A stretch of DNA of 17,753 nt, from the NCBI GenBank assembly GCA_040226215.1, contig JAVKFF010000212.1, positions 1 to 17,753 on the forward strand. The letters are read 5' to 3'. The notes beneath the pieces are model-generated. The model did not search any database and was not told the origin of the DNA. It was given only the letters and a program-made list of their open reading frames with translations. The DNA is from JAVKFF01 sp040226215. Its GTDB lineage: Bacteria > Pseudomonadota > Alphaproteobacteria > DSM-16000 > Inquilinaceae. Position numbers and translations under genes: made by a program. Positions 6,994 through 12,867 of this stretch are shown piece after piece (positions within the stretch are counted from its first letter, which is position 1; the number at the start of each line of letters is the position of its first letter).

Positions 6994-8647
6994 CTGCCAT
7001 GTCCGGAATCATGTCCCGCAGCTTCGCCTTCTGGACTCGGTTGGTGGCGCCGGTACGCGGGAAGCTGTCAACGACGAAGAAGCGACGCGGCACCTTGAAG
7101 TTCGCCAGGTGCCGGCGGGCATAGGCGTCGAGATCCTTCTCACTGGCGCCGGTGCCCGGCCTCAGGATCACGAAGGCGACGGGAACCTCGCTCAGCCGTG
7201 GGTCGGGCGCGGCGACCACCGCGACCTCCGCGACATCCGGGTGGTCGACCAGCACCTCCTCGACCTCGATGGGCGACAGGTTCTCGCCGCCGACCCGGAT
7301 GATGTCCTTGATCCGGCTGACGAAGCGCAGATAGCCGCCGGGCAGCAGCACGCCCTGGTCGCCGGTGTGCAGATAGCCCTCGGCATCGATCGCCTTGGCC
7401 GTCGCCGCGGGGTCGCGGAAATAGCCGCGCATGACGTTCCAGCCGTTGACGCAGATCTCGCCCTGCGCGCCTTCGGGAAGTACCGCGCCGCTGGCCGGGT
7501 CGACGATCCGGACCGCGAGGCCGTCCTGCGGGCGTCCGTCGGAATCGTGGCGCATTTCCTCGGGGTCGTCGCGTCGGCAGATGGCGACGTTGCCGCCGGT
7601 CTCGGTCAGTCCATAGACCTCGCACATGCTGACGCCGAGGATCTCCTCGAGCCGCTTCATGCGGGCGGCCGGTGCGCTGTACCAAGCCCGGTTCATGCGC
7701 AGCTTCGCGTAGTCGCGGCCCGGCGCGTCGGCCATGTCCTGCAGCACGCCGATGAAACCGTGATAGGCGTCGATACCCTCGCCGGTGATGACGTCCCAGG
7801 CCTCCTCGGCATCGTATTTGCGGGTGGCGAACAGCGTCGAGCCGGCAAGCAGATTGGTCAGCAGCGCGTGCATGTAGCCGCTGCAGTGGAAGAAGGGCGC
7901 GATCGAGTAGAAGCGCTGGCTCGGGTCCAGCTCCTGCCGCCTGGTGCATTCATGGGCCAGCCGACAGAGCCCGGCATGGGTCAGCATCACGCCCTTCGGC
8001 GCGCCCGTCGTGCCGGAGGTCGACAGGATGGCGGCGACTCCCGCCAGTTCCGCATGGCCATGCTCTCCCGCCCGGGCCACCAGTTCGGCCGCCGGCGCCA
8101 GGGGCGGCAGGTCGGCGGCGGCGGCCATCGCCTGTTCCCAGTCCAGCGCTCCCTCAGGCAATGCGCCGTCGCCGGAAAGCCGCATCACCACGCGGGGCAT
8201 CTCCACGCCGCGCTGGGCGAGCATGGCCGCGATCTCGGCCAGCAGGCCGGCGGCGTCGATCTTGCCGAGGAAGCGGTCCTCGGTGACCAGCACGGCGGGC
8301 CGGCTGAGCTCGATCAGGTGCGCCACCTCGCGCGCCGACAGGCGGGTGGAGATGCCGACCATGACCGCGCCGGCGCGGGCGATGCCGTAGGCGGAGACCG
8401 CCCAGGCCGCCTGATTGGTCATCCACATGCCGACCCGGTCGCCTGGTATCACGCCAAGCGAGGCGAGCAGACGGCCGAAGCGATCGGCCCGGTTGGCGAG
8501 CTCAGCGAATCCGAGCACCTCCTCGCGGCGGCCGATGACCAGGAAATCGCGATCGCCGAAAGCCTCGGCCGCCCGGGTCGCCGCGTCGTAGAGGGTCGCG
8601 GGCAGGTTCTCGGACAGGCTTTCCGGCGGGCATTCCGGCAGCGTCAT
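6986..8647 (-). CDS. Acyl-CoA ligase (AMP-forming)
   Basis: A 553-residue ANL-family enzyme that activates a carboxylate through an acyl-AMP and transfers it to CoA. Motifs: phosphate-binding STSGTTGAPKG (209-219), YGLTETGG (345-352), HTGD (427-430) and the hinge segment RIKDIIRVGGENLSP (445-459). The C-terminal catalytic-lysine motif is unusual: TNRVQK (535-540), where the typical TGK-type lysine position is Arg537. Variants of this kind occur in CaiC-like ligases, so activity is not excluded. The start chosen is MTLPECPPE, whose ATG shares one base with the stop of the lyase gene upstream; open frame further upstream has no homology. Its place between a CoA-ester lyase and an importer suggests it activates the imported acid. 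Confidence 0.93.
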   Translation of the reverse strand: MTLPECPPESLSENLPATLYDAATRAAEAFGDRDFLVIGRREEVLGFAELANRADRFGRLLASLGVIPGDRVGMWMTNQAAWAVSAYGIARAGAVMVGISTRLSAREVAHLIELSRPAVLVTEDRFLGKIDAAGLLAEIAAMLAQRGVEMPRVVMRLSGDGALPEGALDWEQAMAAAADLPPLAPAAELVARAGEHGHAELAGVAAILSTSGTTGAPKGVMLTHAGLCRLAHECTRRQELDPSQRFYSIAPFFHCSGYMHALLTNLLAGSTLFATRKYDAEEAWDVITGEGIDAYHGFIGVLQDMADAPGRDYAKLRMNRAWYSAPAARMKRLEEILGVSMCEVYGLTETGGNVAICRRDDPEEMRHDSDGRPQDGLAVRIVDPASGAVLPEGAQGEICVNGWNVMRGYFRDPAATAKAIDAEGYLHTGDQGVLLPGGYLRFVSRIKDIIRVGGENLSPIEVEEVLVDHPDVAEVAVVAAPDPRLSEVPVAFVILRPGTGASEKDLDAYARRHLANFKVPRRFFVVDSFPRTGATNRVQKAKLRDMIPDMADA

Positions 8648-9612
8648 CAGGAGGCGGCCTTGAGCGGCTGGGCGCGTTCGGTCCCGGCCCGCAGGATCTT
8701 GCTCGGCACCGGGTGGCCGACGATCTCCTCGGCGAAGCGCGAGCACTCGATCAGCTTGCCGAGGTCGATGCCGGTCTCCACGCCGATCTCACGGCACAGG
8801 AAGGCGATCTCCTCGGTGCAGACATTGCCGGCGGCCGCCTTGTGGCCGGCGAACGGGCAGCCGCCGAGGCCGGCAACGGCGCTGTCAAAGCTGTCGACGC
8901 CCTCAAGCAGCGAGGCGTAGACATTGGCGATGCCCAGGCCGCGCGTGTCGTGCAGATGCATGCGGATGCGCAGGGACGGCCAGCGCTCGCGCACCGCCCG
9001 CACGGTCCGGCGGATCTGCTCTGGATTGGCCCAGCCCATGGTGTCAGCGAGGCTGACGGTCTTCAGCTCGTTGCCGACCTCGCCGACCACCTCGTGCAGC
9101 TTCTCGATGAGGCCGAGCACCCGGTCGATGGCAACTTCGCCCTCGTAGTTGCAGCCAAAAGCCGCCATCACGCTGCCGGTCTCCACGGCGTAGCCGTTCT
9201 CGTTATAGAGCGCCGCCACCTTGCGCTGCATGGCGAGATCCTGTGCGGCGTCGCGCTTCTGGTTGCGTAGCGAGAAGGTCTCCGAGGCGGTCAGGGTGAC
9301 CTTGCCGGTGACGCTGACCTTGCCGGTCGCAAGAGCGCGGCGGATGCCGACATCGTTGAGGTAGACCGCGGTGTAGCGGATACCCGCCTTCTGACGGACG
9401 CCGGCGATGACATCCTCCGCGTCGGCCATCTGCGGAACCTGCTTGGGATGCACGAAGGAGGTGGTCTGGATGGTCTTCAGACCTGTCTCCGACAGCATGT
9501 TGATCAGCTTGATCTTGTCGGCCGTCGAGATCTTGTCGGGTTGGCCGATTCCCTCGAACTGGAAGCCCTCGCGCGGTCCGACTTCGACCAGTTCAATCCT
9601 TTTCGGCAGCAT
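8647..9612 (-). CDS. HMG-CoA-lyase-like DRE-TIM aldolase, altered active site
   Basis: A 321-residue HMGL-like TIM barrel that should cleave a tertiary 3-hydroxyacyl-CoA into acetyl-CoA plus a keto product. Preserved against human HMG-CoA lyase (alignment from memory): catalytic Arg14 (GPRxG), metal histidines H219 and H221 (MHLHDT), catalytic Cys252 (GLGGCP), Asn263 (AGN). Changed: the metal ligand Asp42 is Glu15 (GPREGFQ); Glu72 is Gln49 (IQTTSF, usually IETTSF); and the Cys-to-Asn catalytic loop is two residues longer (GCPFAGHKAAAGN). The family call is firm, but classical leucine-pathway function is doubtful, and no other leucine-degradation genes are nearby. First gene of the minus-strand operon, with GGGAGA before the ATG partly inside a predicted hairpin. 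Confidence 0.9.
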   Translation of the reverse strand: MLPKRIELVEVGPREGFQFEGIGQPDKISTADKIKLINMLSETGLKTIQTTSFVHPKQVPQMADAEDVIAGVRQKAGIRYTAVYLNDVGIRRALATGKVSVTGKVTLTASETFSLRNQKRDAAQDLAMQRKVAALYNENGYAVETGSVMAAFGCNYEGEVAIDRVLGLIEKLHEVVGEVGNELKTVSLADTMGWANPEQIRRTVRAVRERWPSLRIRMHLHDTRGLGIANVYASLLEGVDSFDSAVAGLGGCPFAGHKAAAGNVCTEEIAFLCREIGVETGIDLGKLIECSRFAEEIVGHPVPSKILRAGTERAQPLKAAS

Positions 9613-9615
9613 GGG

Positions 9616-9652
9616 CCGTCTCCCGTTCTATCGGCTGGGGCGGTGGAGACGG
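9616..9652 (-). promoter_or_regulatory. Hairpin covering the Shine-Dalgarno of the lyase gene
   Basis: CCGTCTCC (9616-9623) and GGAGACGG (9645-9652) are exact reverse complements. On the minus-strand mRNA the 3' arm is GGAGACGG and contains the GGAGA that serves as ribosome-binding site for the lyase ATG at 9612. Eight perfect pairs with a 21-nt loop could hide the site and make translation conditional. This is structural inference only. Confidence 0.45.
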
Positions 9653-9750
9653 GCGCGCGCCGACGCGGCCCCGGCAGGCGCCTGGGTGCGGCTGGGCGCG
9701 GCAATACCGGCGGGCCGGCCATCGTCTCCGGAGGGTCGAGGCATCTTCAT
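9628..9750 (-). CDS. Possible 40-codon upstream ORF in the lyase leader
   Basis: Reads MKMPRPSGDD... and ends in ARLHRPSR with a TAG 15 nt before the lyase ATG. It starts at an ATG with a weak GGAAG upstream. Its composition (Arg, Ala, Pro) is what any GC-rich frame gives, so coding is doubtful. What makes it worth listing is geometry: its stop codon falls in the loop of the hairpin over the lyase Shine-Dalgarno, so a translating ribosome would open the 5' arm. Confidence 0.2.
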   Translation of the reverse strand: MKMPRPSGDDGRPAGIAAPSRTQAPAGAASARARLHRPSR

Positions 9751-9787
9751 CGTCGCTTCCAGTGCGCTCTCACCGGCGCATTCACCC

Positions 9788-9797
9788 ATGGATCCAA
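9788..9797. promoter_or_regulatory. Predicted GntR operator (copy 2)
   Basis: ATGGATCCAA, nine of ten bases of the TTGGATCCAA palindrome. It lies on the lyase side of the divergent region, its centre 22 bp from that of copy 3, about two helical turns, so both dimers would sit on the same DNA face. Confidence 0.6.
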
Positions 9798-9808
9798 ACG
9801 CTTTCGCT

Positions 9809-9820
9809 ATTGGATCCAAT
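9809..9820. promoter_or_regulatory. Predicted GntR operator (copy 3), strongest site
   Basis: A 12-bp perfect palindrome, ATTGGATCCAAT, extending the common core by one base pair on each side. It lies just downstream of the predicted minus-strand -10 region, where a bound repressor would block initiation. It also directly abuts a TTGACA on the plus strand (9821-9826), for which no matching -10 was seen. Confidence 0.65.
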
Positions 9821-9826
9821 TTGACA

Positions 9827-9855
9827 ATGCTCCAACACCCGGGGCGGCGTGTCAA
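9827..9855 (-). promoter_or_regulatory. Candidate promoter of the lyase operon
   Basis: On the minus strand a consensus -35 TTGACA (9855-9850) is followed after 17 bp by GAGCAT (9832-9827), a poor -10 with three of six consensus bases. The start would fall near 9820, at the edge of operator copy 3, which fits repression by the GntR protein. The -35 match is good; the -10 is weak. Confidence 0.35.
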
Positions 9856-9883
9856 CCTCGGGAATCTTCATTAGGATGCTAAA

Positions 9884-9893
9884 CTGGATCCAA
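9884..9893. promoter_or_regulatory. Predicted GntR operator (copy 4)
   Basis: CTGGATCCAA, nine of ten bases of the palindrome. It lies on the plus-operon side, its centre 74 bp (close to seven helical turns) from copy 3, so it could repress the FAH-family operon directly or loop to copies 2 and 3. Confidence 0.6.
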
Positions 9894-10008
9894 AAATTCG
9901 TTGAACCTTCCGGAGCGAGCCCTTACGGTTCGCATCCCATGACGCGCTTCAGGCCGCCAGAGCCGGGAAAACGTGGCGCGTCGTCCGCAGGGGCGGGAGG
10001 ATTCCCTG

Positions 10009-10851
10009 ATGAAGCTCGTAAGCTACGCCATCGCTGGTGGCGAGGCATTCGGCCGACTGGACGGTGACGGCATTGTCGAACTCGGCACGGGCCCGCAGGC
10101 GCTGCGGCGGGCGATTGCACACGGTATGCAGGCCTTCGAGGGCCCGGGTCTCGCAACCCGTGACCCGGGCGGCGTCGAGCTGCTGCCGCCGGTTCCCGAT
10201 CCGGGCAAGATCGTCTGCATCGGCAAGAACTACAAGGCGCATGTAGCCGAGGCCGGACACGCCGCGCCGCCGCCTTTCCCCAGCCTGTTCATCCGGCTGA
10301 CCAACACGCTGGTGCCGCATGGCGGCAACCTGGTGCGCCCGGCGCTTTCCGACAATTTCGACTTCGAGGGCGAACTGGCGCTGATCATCGGCCGGGGCGG
10401 GCGGCACATCGCGCGCGAGGACGCGCTCGGCCACATCTTCGGCTACGCCATCTTCAACGACGCATCGGTGCGCGACTTCCAGTTCAAGCACTCGCTGGCT
10501 GCGGGCAAGAACTTCTTCGCCAGCGGCGGCTTCGGTCCGGCGATCACCACCGCCGACGAGGTGGCCGATCCGGGTCGGCTGTCGCTGCGCACCAGGCTGA
10601 ACGGCGCCACGGTCCAGGACGCCACCACGGCCGACCTGATCTACGACATTCCCTTCATCATCAACTACGTCTCGGGCTTCACGCCGCTGGAGCCGGGCGA
10701 CGTGATCGCTACCGGCACGCCCGAGGGCGTCGGCTTCGCCCGCAAGCCGCCACTGTGGATGAAGCACGGCGACACGATCGAGGTCGAGATCGAGACGCTC
10801 GGCACCTTGCGCAACGGCGTGATCGACGAGACGTCCCTGAGCCAATCGTGA
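10009..10851 (+). CDS. Fumarylacetoacetate hydrolase (FAH)-family enzyme
   Basis: A 280-residue FAH-fold enzyme. The N-terminal lid segment is followed by CIGKNYKAHVAEAG (70-83), typical of the family. The metal site is intact: E120 and E122 in FDFEGELA and D151 in FNDASVRD. The conserved TGTPEGVGF (235-243) is also present. Members hydrolyse acylpyruvates, decarboxylate oxaloacetate-like acids, or isomerise/hydrate 2-hydroxy-dienoates from meta-cleavage pathways; the reaction here is open. A strong GGGAGG lies eight bases before the ATG at 10009; an upstream in-frame GTG at 9973 lacks such a site. First gene of the plus-strand arm, divergent from the lyase operon and likely under the same regulator. 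A 2-oxo acid product from the lyase arm could be its substrate (inference). Confidence 0.92.
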   Translation: MKLVSYAIAGGEAFGRLDGDGIVELGTGPQALRRAIAHGMQAFEGPGLATRDPGGVELLPPVPDPGKIVCIGKNYKAHVAEAGHAAPPPFPSLFIRLTNTLVPHGGNLVRPALSDNFDFEGELALIIGRGGRHIAREDALGHIFGYAIFNDASVRDFQFKHSLAAGKNFFASGGFGPAITTADEVADPGRLSLRTRLNGATVQDATTADLIYDIPFIINYVSGFTPLEPGDVIATGTPEGVGFARKPPLWMKHGDTIEVEIETLGTLRNGVIDETSLSQS

Positions 10852-10867
10852 GCCGGAGGAGCAGCCA

Positions 10868-11401
10868 GTGAGCAACATTCCCGAAGGGGCGATGGACTAT
10901 ATCGGCATGCGCACGAGCGAAGAGTTCGCCTGCGAGCCGGTCGAGCCCGGCGCCGTACGCCGCTACGCCCAAGCGATCATGGACGAAGCGCCGATCTTCG
11001 CCCCGGACGCCGGGACCGACAACCGCTTCGGTGGACCGGTGGCGCCGCCCCTGTTCCCGCAGGCCATGTTCCGGCGCGCCTATGGCGACCCCGATCCGGT
11101 GCAGGAGAACGCCTACAACGAGGATTTCGACGGCTCGTCGGGCAACCGCACGCTGGCCTTGCCCGAGATCAGGCAGTTCCGCGGCTTTGGCGTCCTTAAC
11201 GGCGGATCGGAGATCGAGTTCTACCGCTACGCCCGCTACGGCGAGCGGGTGAAGGTGACTTCCTTCTACGAGGACATCGTGGAGAAGCAGTCGAGCAAGG
11301 GTCCGATCATCCTGATCTACATCGTCAGCGACTACTTCACGGCGGATGACGAGCTGCTGCTGCGCATCCGTCGCATCTCCATCCGGAGGCCCCTGAAATG
11401 A
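10868..11401 (+). CDS. FAS1-like dehydratase / MaoC N-terminal-type hot-dog protein
   Basis: A 177-residue single hot-dog domain resembling the non-catalytic N-terminal half of MaoC/HTD2-type hydratases. Diagnostic stretches are VEPGAVRRYAQAIMDEAPIF (25-44), FGGPVAPPLFPQ (54-65) and NGGSEIEFYRYARYGERVKV (111-130), the latter matching the usual NGGSE-x-EF-x-RP-x-x-x-GD pattern. No H-x-D-type catalytic motif is seen. The following gene encodes the complementary half and starts within this stop codon (ATGA), so the pair very likely forms a heteromeric enoyl-CoA hydratase. It starts at GTG with GGAGGA seven bases upstream, so initiation there is well supported. It lies 16 bp after the FAH-family gene in the same operon. 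Confidence 0.85.
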   Translation: MSNIPEGAMDYIGMRTSEEFACEPVEPGAVRRYAQAIMDEAPIFAPDAGTDNRFGGPVAPPLFPQAMFRRAYGDPDPVQENAYNEDFDGSSGNRTLALPEIRQFRGFGVLNGGSEIEFYRYARYGERVKVTSFYEDIVEKQSSKGPIILIYIVSDYFTADDELLLRIRRISIRRPLK

Positions 11402-11880
11402 CCATCCAGTCCCGCCCGGTCTGCTTCGAGGACGTCGCCGTCGGCGACGAGATCCCGCCCCTGGACAAAGGCCCGTTCACCACGGCGCACATCATGCGCT
11501 GGTCGGCGGCGATGGAGAACTGGCACAAGATCCACTACGACCGCGACTTCGCGGTCAACCATGACAAGCTGCCGGGCCTGCTGGTCAACGGCTCGCTCAA
11601 GCAGCAGTTCTATTTCGAGCACCTGCGCAAGTGGATCGGCGACACCGGCTGGGTCTGGAAAGTCACCTTCCGCTTCCGTGCAATGAACCTGATCGGCGAA
11701 AAGCTGACCATGTGGGGGCGCGTCACGGGCAAGCGCGAATGCCCCGACTACGGCATCGTCGAGCTAGACCTTGGCATCGTTAACGAGGAGGGCACGGAGT
11801 CCTCGCCCGGCACTGGTACGGTGGCCTTGCCCTACCGCGGCGGCGATCCCGTGCCCTATCCCTTCGTGCCACCTGCCTGA
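11398..11880 (+). CDS. MaoC-type enoyl-CoA hydratase, catalytic subunit
   Basis: A 160-residue hot-dog protein with the motif ENWHKIHYDRDFA (40-52). The N-x-H-[KR]-I-H-Y-D pattern (N41, H43, H46, D48) is that of HTD2 and 3-methylfumaryl-/mesaconyl-CoA hydratase-type proteins rather than the classical MaoC D-x-N-P-x-H. It would add water to, or remove it from, a CoA thioester; the known relatives act on branched or dicarboxylic C5-type CoA esters. It follows LPGLLVNGSLKQQF (58-71), a conserved substrate-channel region. Overlap with the previous gene argues for a 1:1 complex. In the pathway model it makes the 3-hydroxyacyl-CoA that the HMGL-like enzyme cleaves. Confidence 0.88.
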   Translation: MTIQSRPVCFEDVAVGDEIPPLDKGPFTTAHIMRWSAAMENWHKIHYDRDFAVNHDKLPGLLVNGSLKQQFYFEHLRKWIGDTGWVWKVTFRFRAMNLIGEKLTMWGRVTGKRECPDYGIVELDLGIVNEEGTESSPGTGTVALPYRGGDPVPYPFVPPA

Positions 11881-11899
11881 GAGGCGCGGCCGTCAGGCA
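11874..11899. terminator. Bidirectional hairpin containing both convergent stop codons
   Basis: TGCCTGA (11874-11880) and TCAGGCA (11893-11899) are exact reverse complements. The inner ends of the arms are the TGA stop of the hydratase gene (plus) and the TGA stop of the deacylase gene (minus). The 12-bp loop contains a further GGC/GCC pairing. No T-run is present on either side, so efficiency as an intrinsic terminator is uncertain, but there is no other space for one between the operons. Confidence 0.5.
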
Positions 11900-12867
11900 T
11901 CATACCGGATCTCCTCCAACACCTCTCCGACCAGGTAAAGCCACTCGCCGACCTGGATCGAAGGCATGGTGCGGATGTCGTTGACGACGCCATCCACCTT
12001 GGACGTGACCTCCTCCAGCACCACGCCGGTCAGATCGACTATGGTGGCGAGCACCTGTCCCTCCTTGACCCAGTCACCGAGATGCGTTCGGGGGCGCAGG
12101 AAGCCGCTGGCGCTGGCGTTGCCGAAGGAGCCGCCCAGCATGAGCTGCTTGTCCGGCAGGCGCTCGTAGTCGCCGCCGATCTGGCCCTTCCAGCGCAGCA
12201 GGTTGCGCATGCCCGCCAGCGCGTCGCCGACCGGCTCCTCGCTCCAGGTGTTGCCGCCGCCGATCTCCAGGATGGCGATCGGCACACCCTGGTCCTCCGC
12301 CGCGTCGAGCAGCGTGCCGCGCATGGTCGGGTTGGTCGAGAAGTCCCAGAGATGCCTGACCGTCAACAGCCGCTGCATCTCGCCCTTGATGTCCTCGGGA
12401 GCCCGGACGCAGCCATAGCTGACCACCGCGAGTTGCGTGTTGCCCCCATGCAGGTCGATGGCAAGGTCGGCCACGGGCAGCAGTTTCTCGGTGACGAACC
12501 AGGCCAGGCGCTGGGACAGGTATCCCTCCTTGCGGCCGGGAAACTGGCGGTTGAGGTCAAGTCCATCGATGTCGTTGGTGCGCCAGCCGTGCCGGAACGC
12601 CGCCACGTGGACGCGGGGGATGATCAGAACCGATCCGGTCAGTCGCGCCGGGTCTGTCTCCTCGGCCAGGCGCAGTGCCGCTTCCAATCCGTCGTACTCG
12701 TCGCCATGCAGTCCGGCCGTGACAAGGGTGAGGGGGCCCGGGGTGCTGCCGCTGATCAGGATGGCCGGCAGCGTGACCTCGCCCAGTACCGGATCCCCGA
12801 CCCACCGCCGCTCCAGTGTGCCGGCGGCGGCGGCGAAGCCCAGCGCCTTCAGACGTTCGGTACTCAT
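11893..12867 (-). CDS. Succinylglutamate desuccinylase/aspartoacylase-family hydrolase (second of tandem pair)
   Basis: A 324-residue zinc-dependent M14-like deacylase. Metal ligands H54 and E57 in GLHGDEYDG and H140 in DLHGGN, substrate-binding DLNRQFPG (104-111) and the catalytic glutamate E201 in ILEIGGG are all present. The C-terminal ~70 residues (HLGDWVKEGQVLATIVDL...) form a lipoyl-like barrel-sandwich domain common in this family. It should remove an acyl group from an N-acylated amino acid or similar. The ATG overlaps the stop of the upstream paralogue as ATGA and has GGGAAG upstream; the longer open frame before it is non-coding. Last gene of the peptide-type transporter operon, so its substrate probably comes through that importer. 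Substrate unknown. Confidence 0.9.
   Translation of the reverse strand: MSTERLKALGFAAAAGTLERRWVGDPVLGEVTLPAILISGSTPGPLTLVTAGLHGDEYDGLEAALRLAEETDPARLTGSVLIIPRVHVAAFRHGWRTNDIDGLDLNRQFPGRKEGYLSQRLAWFVTEKLLPVADLAIDLHGGNTQLAVVSYGCVRAPEDIKGEMQRLLTVRHLWDFSTNPTMRGTLLDAAEDQGVPIAILEIGGGNTWSEEPVGDALAGMRNLLRWKGQIGGDYERLPDKQLMLGGSFGNASASGFLRPRTHLGDWVKEGQVLATIVDLTGVVLEEVTSKVDGVVNDIRTMPSIQVGEWLYLVGEVLEEIRYDA

Larger units (their letters stand above)
9613..10008. other. Divergent control region between the two catabolic operons
   Basis: Nearly 400 bp separate the lyase start (minus) from the FAH-family start (plus). The part near 9781-9900 is much more AT-rich than the flanks and contains all three operator copies and a consensus -35 hexamer on each strand. 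The left ~175 bp would be the 5' leader of the minus-strand operon and holds the SD hairpin and a possible upstream ORF. The right ~110 bp is the plus leader, ending in a good GGGAGG Shine-Dalgarno (9995-10000) before the ATG at 10009. Confidence 0.6.

Noticed and set aside
6923..8920. A 665-codon open frame on the plus strand opposite the ligase and transporter ATPase genes
   Set aside because: It lies antisense to two genes with complete family motifs, its translation is low-complexity and rich in Gly/Arg/Asp/His, and it resembles no family. Long antisense frames are expected in GC-rich coding DNA.
8647..9612. Naming the lyase gene mvaB and assigning leucine degradation
   Set aside because: Key active-site positions differ from HMG-CoA lyase and no other leucine-pathway genes are nearby.
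9821..9826. Plus-strand TTGACA next to operator copy 3 as the FAH-operon promoter
   Set aside because: The sequence 16-18 bp downstream is GC-only (around 9841-9850) and gives no usable -10, so the plus-strand promoter was left unassigned.
12790..12795. Another GGATCC, inside the second deacylase gene
   Set aside because: It is flanked by ACC and CCG rather than TT and AA, is in coding sequence and does not match the operator beyond the six-base core.
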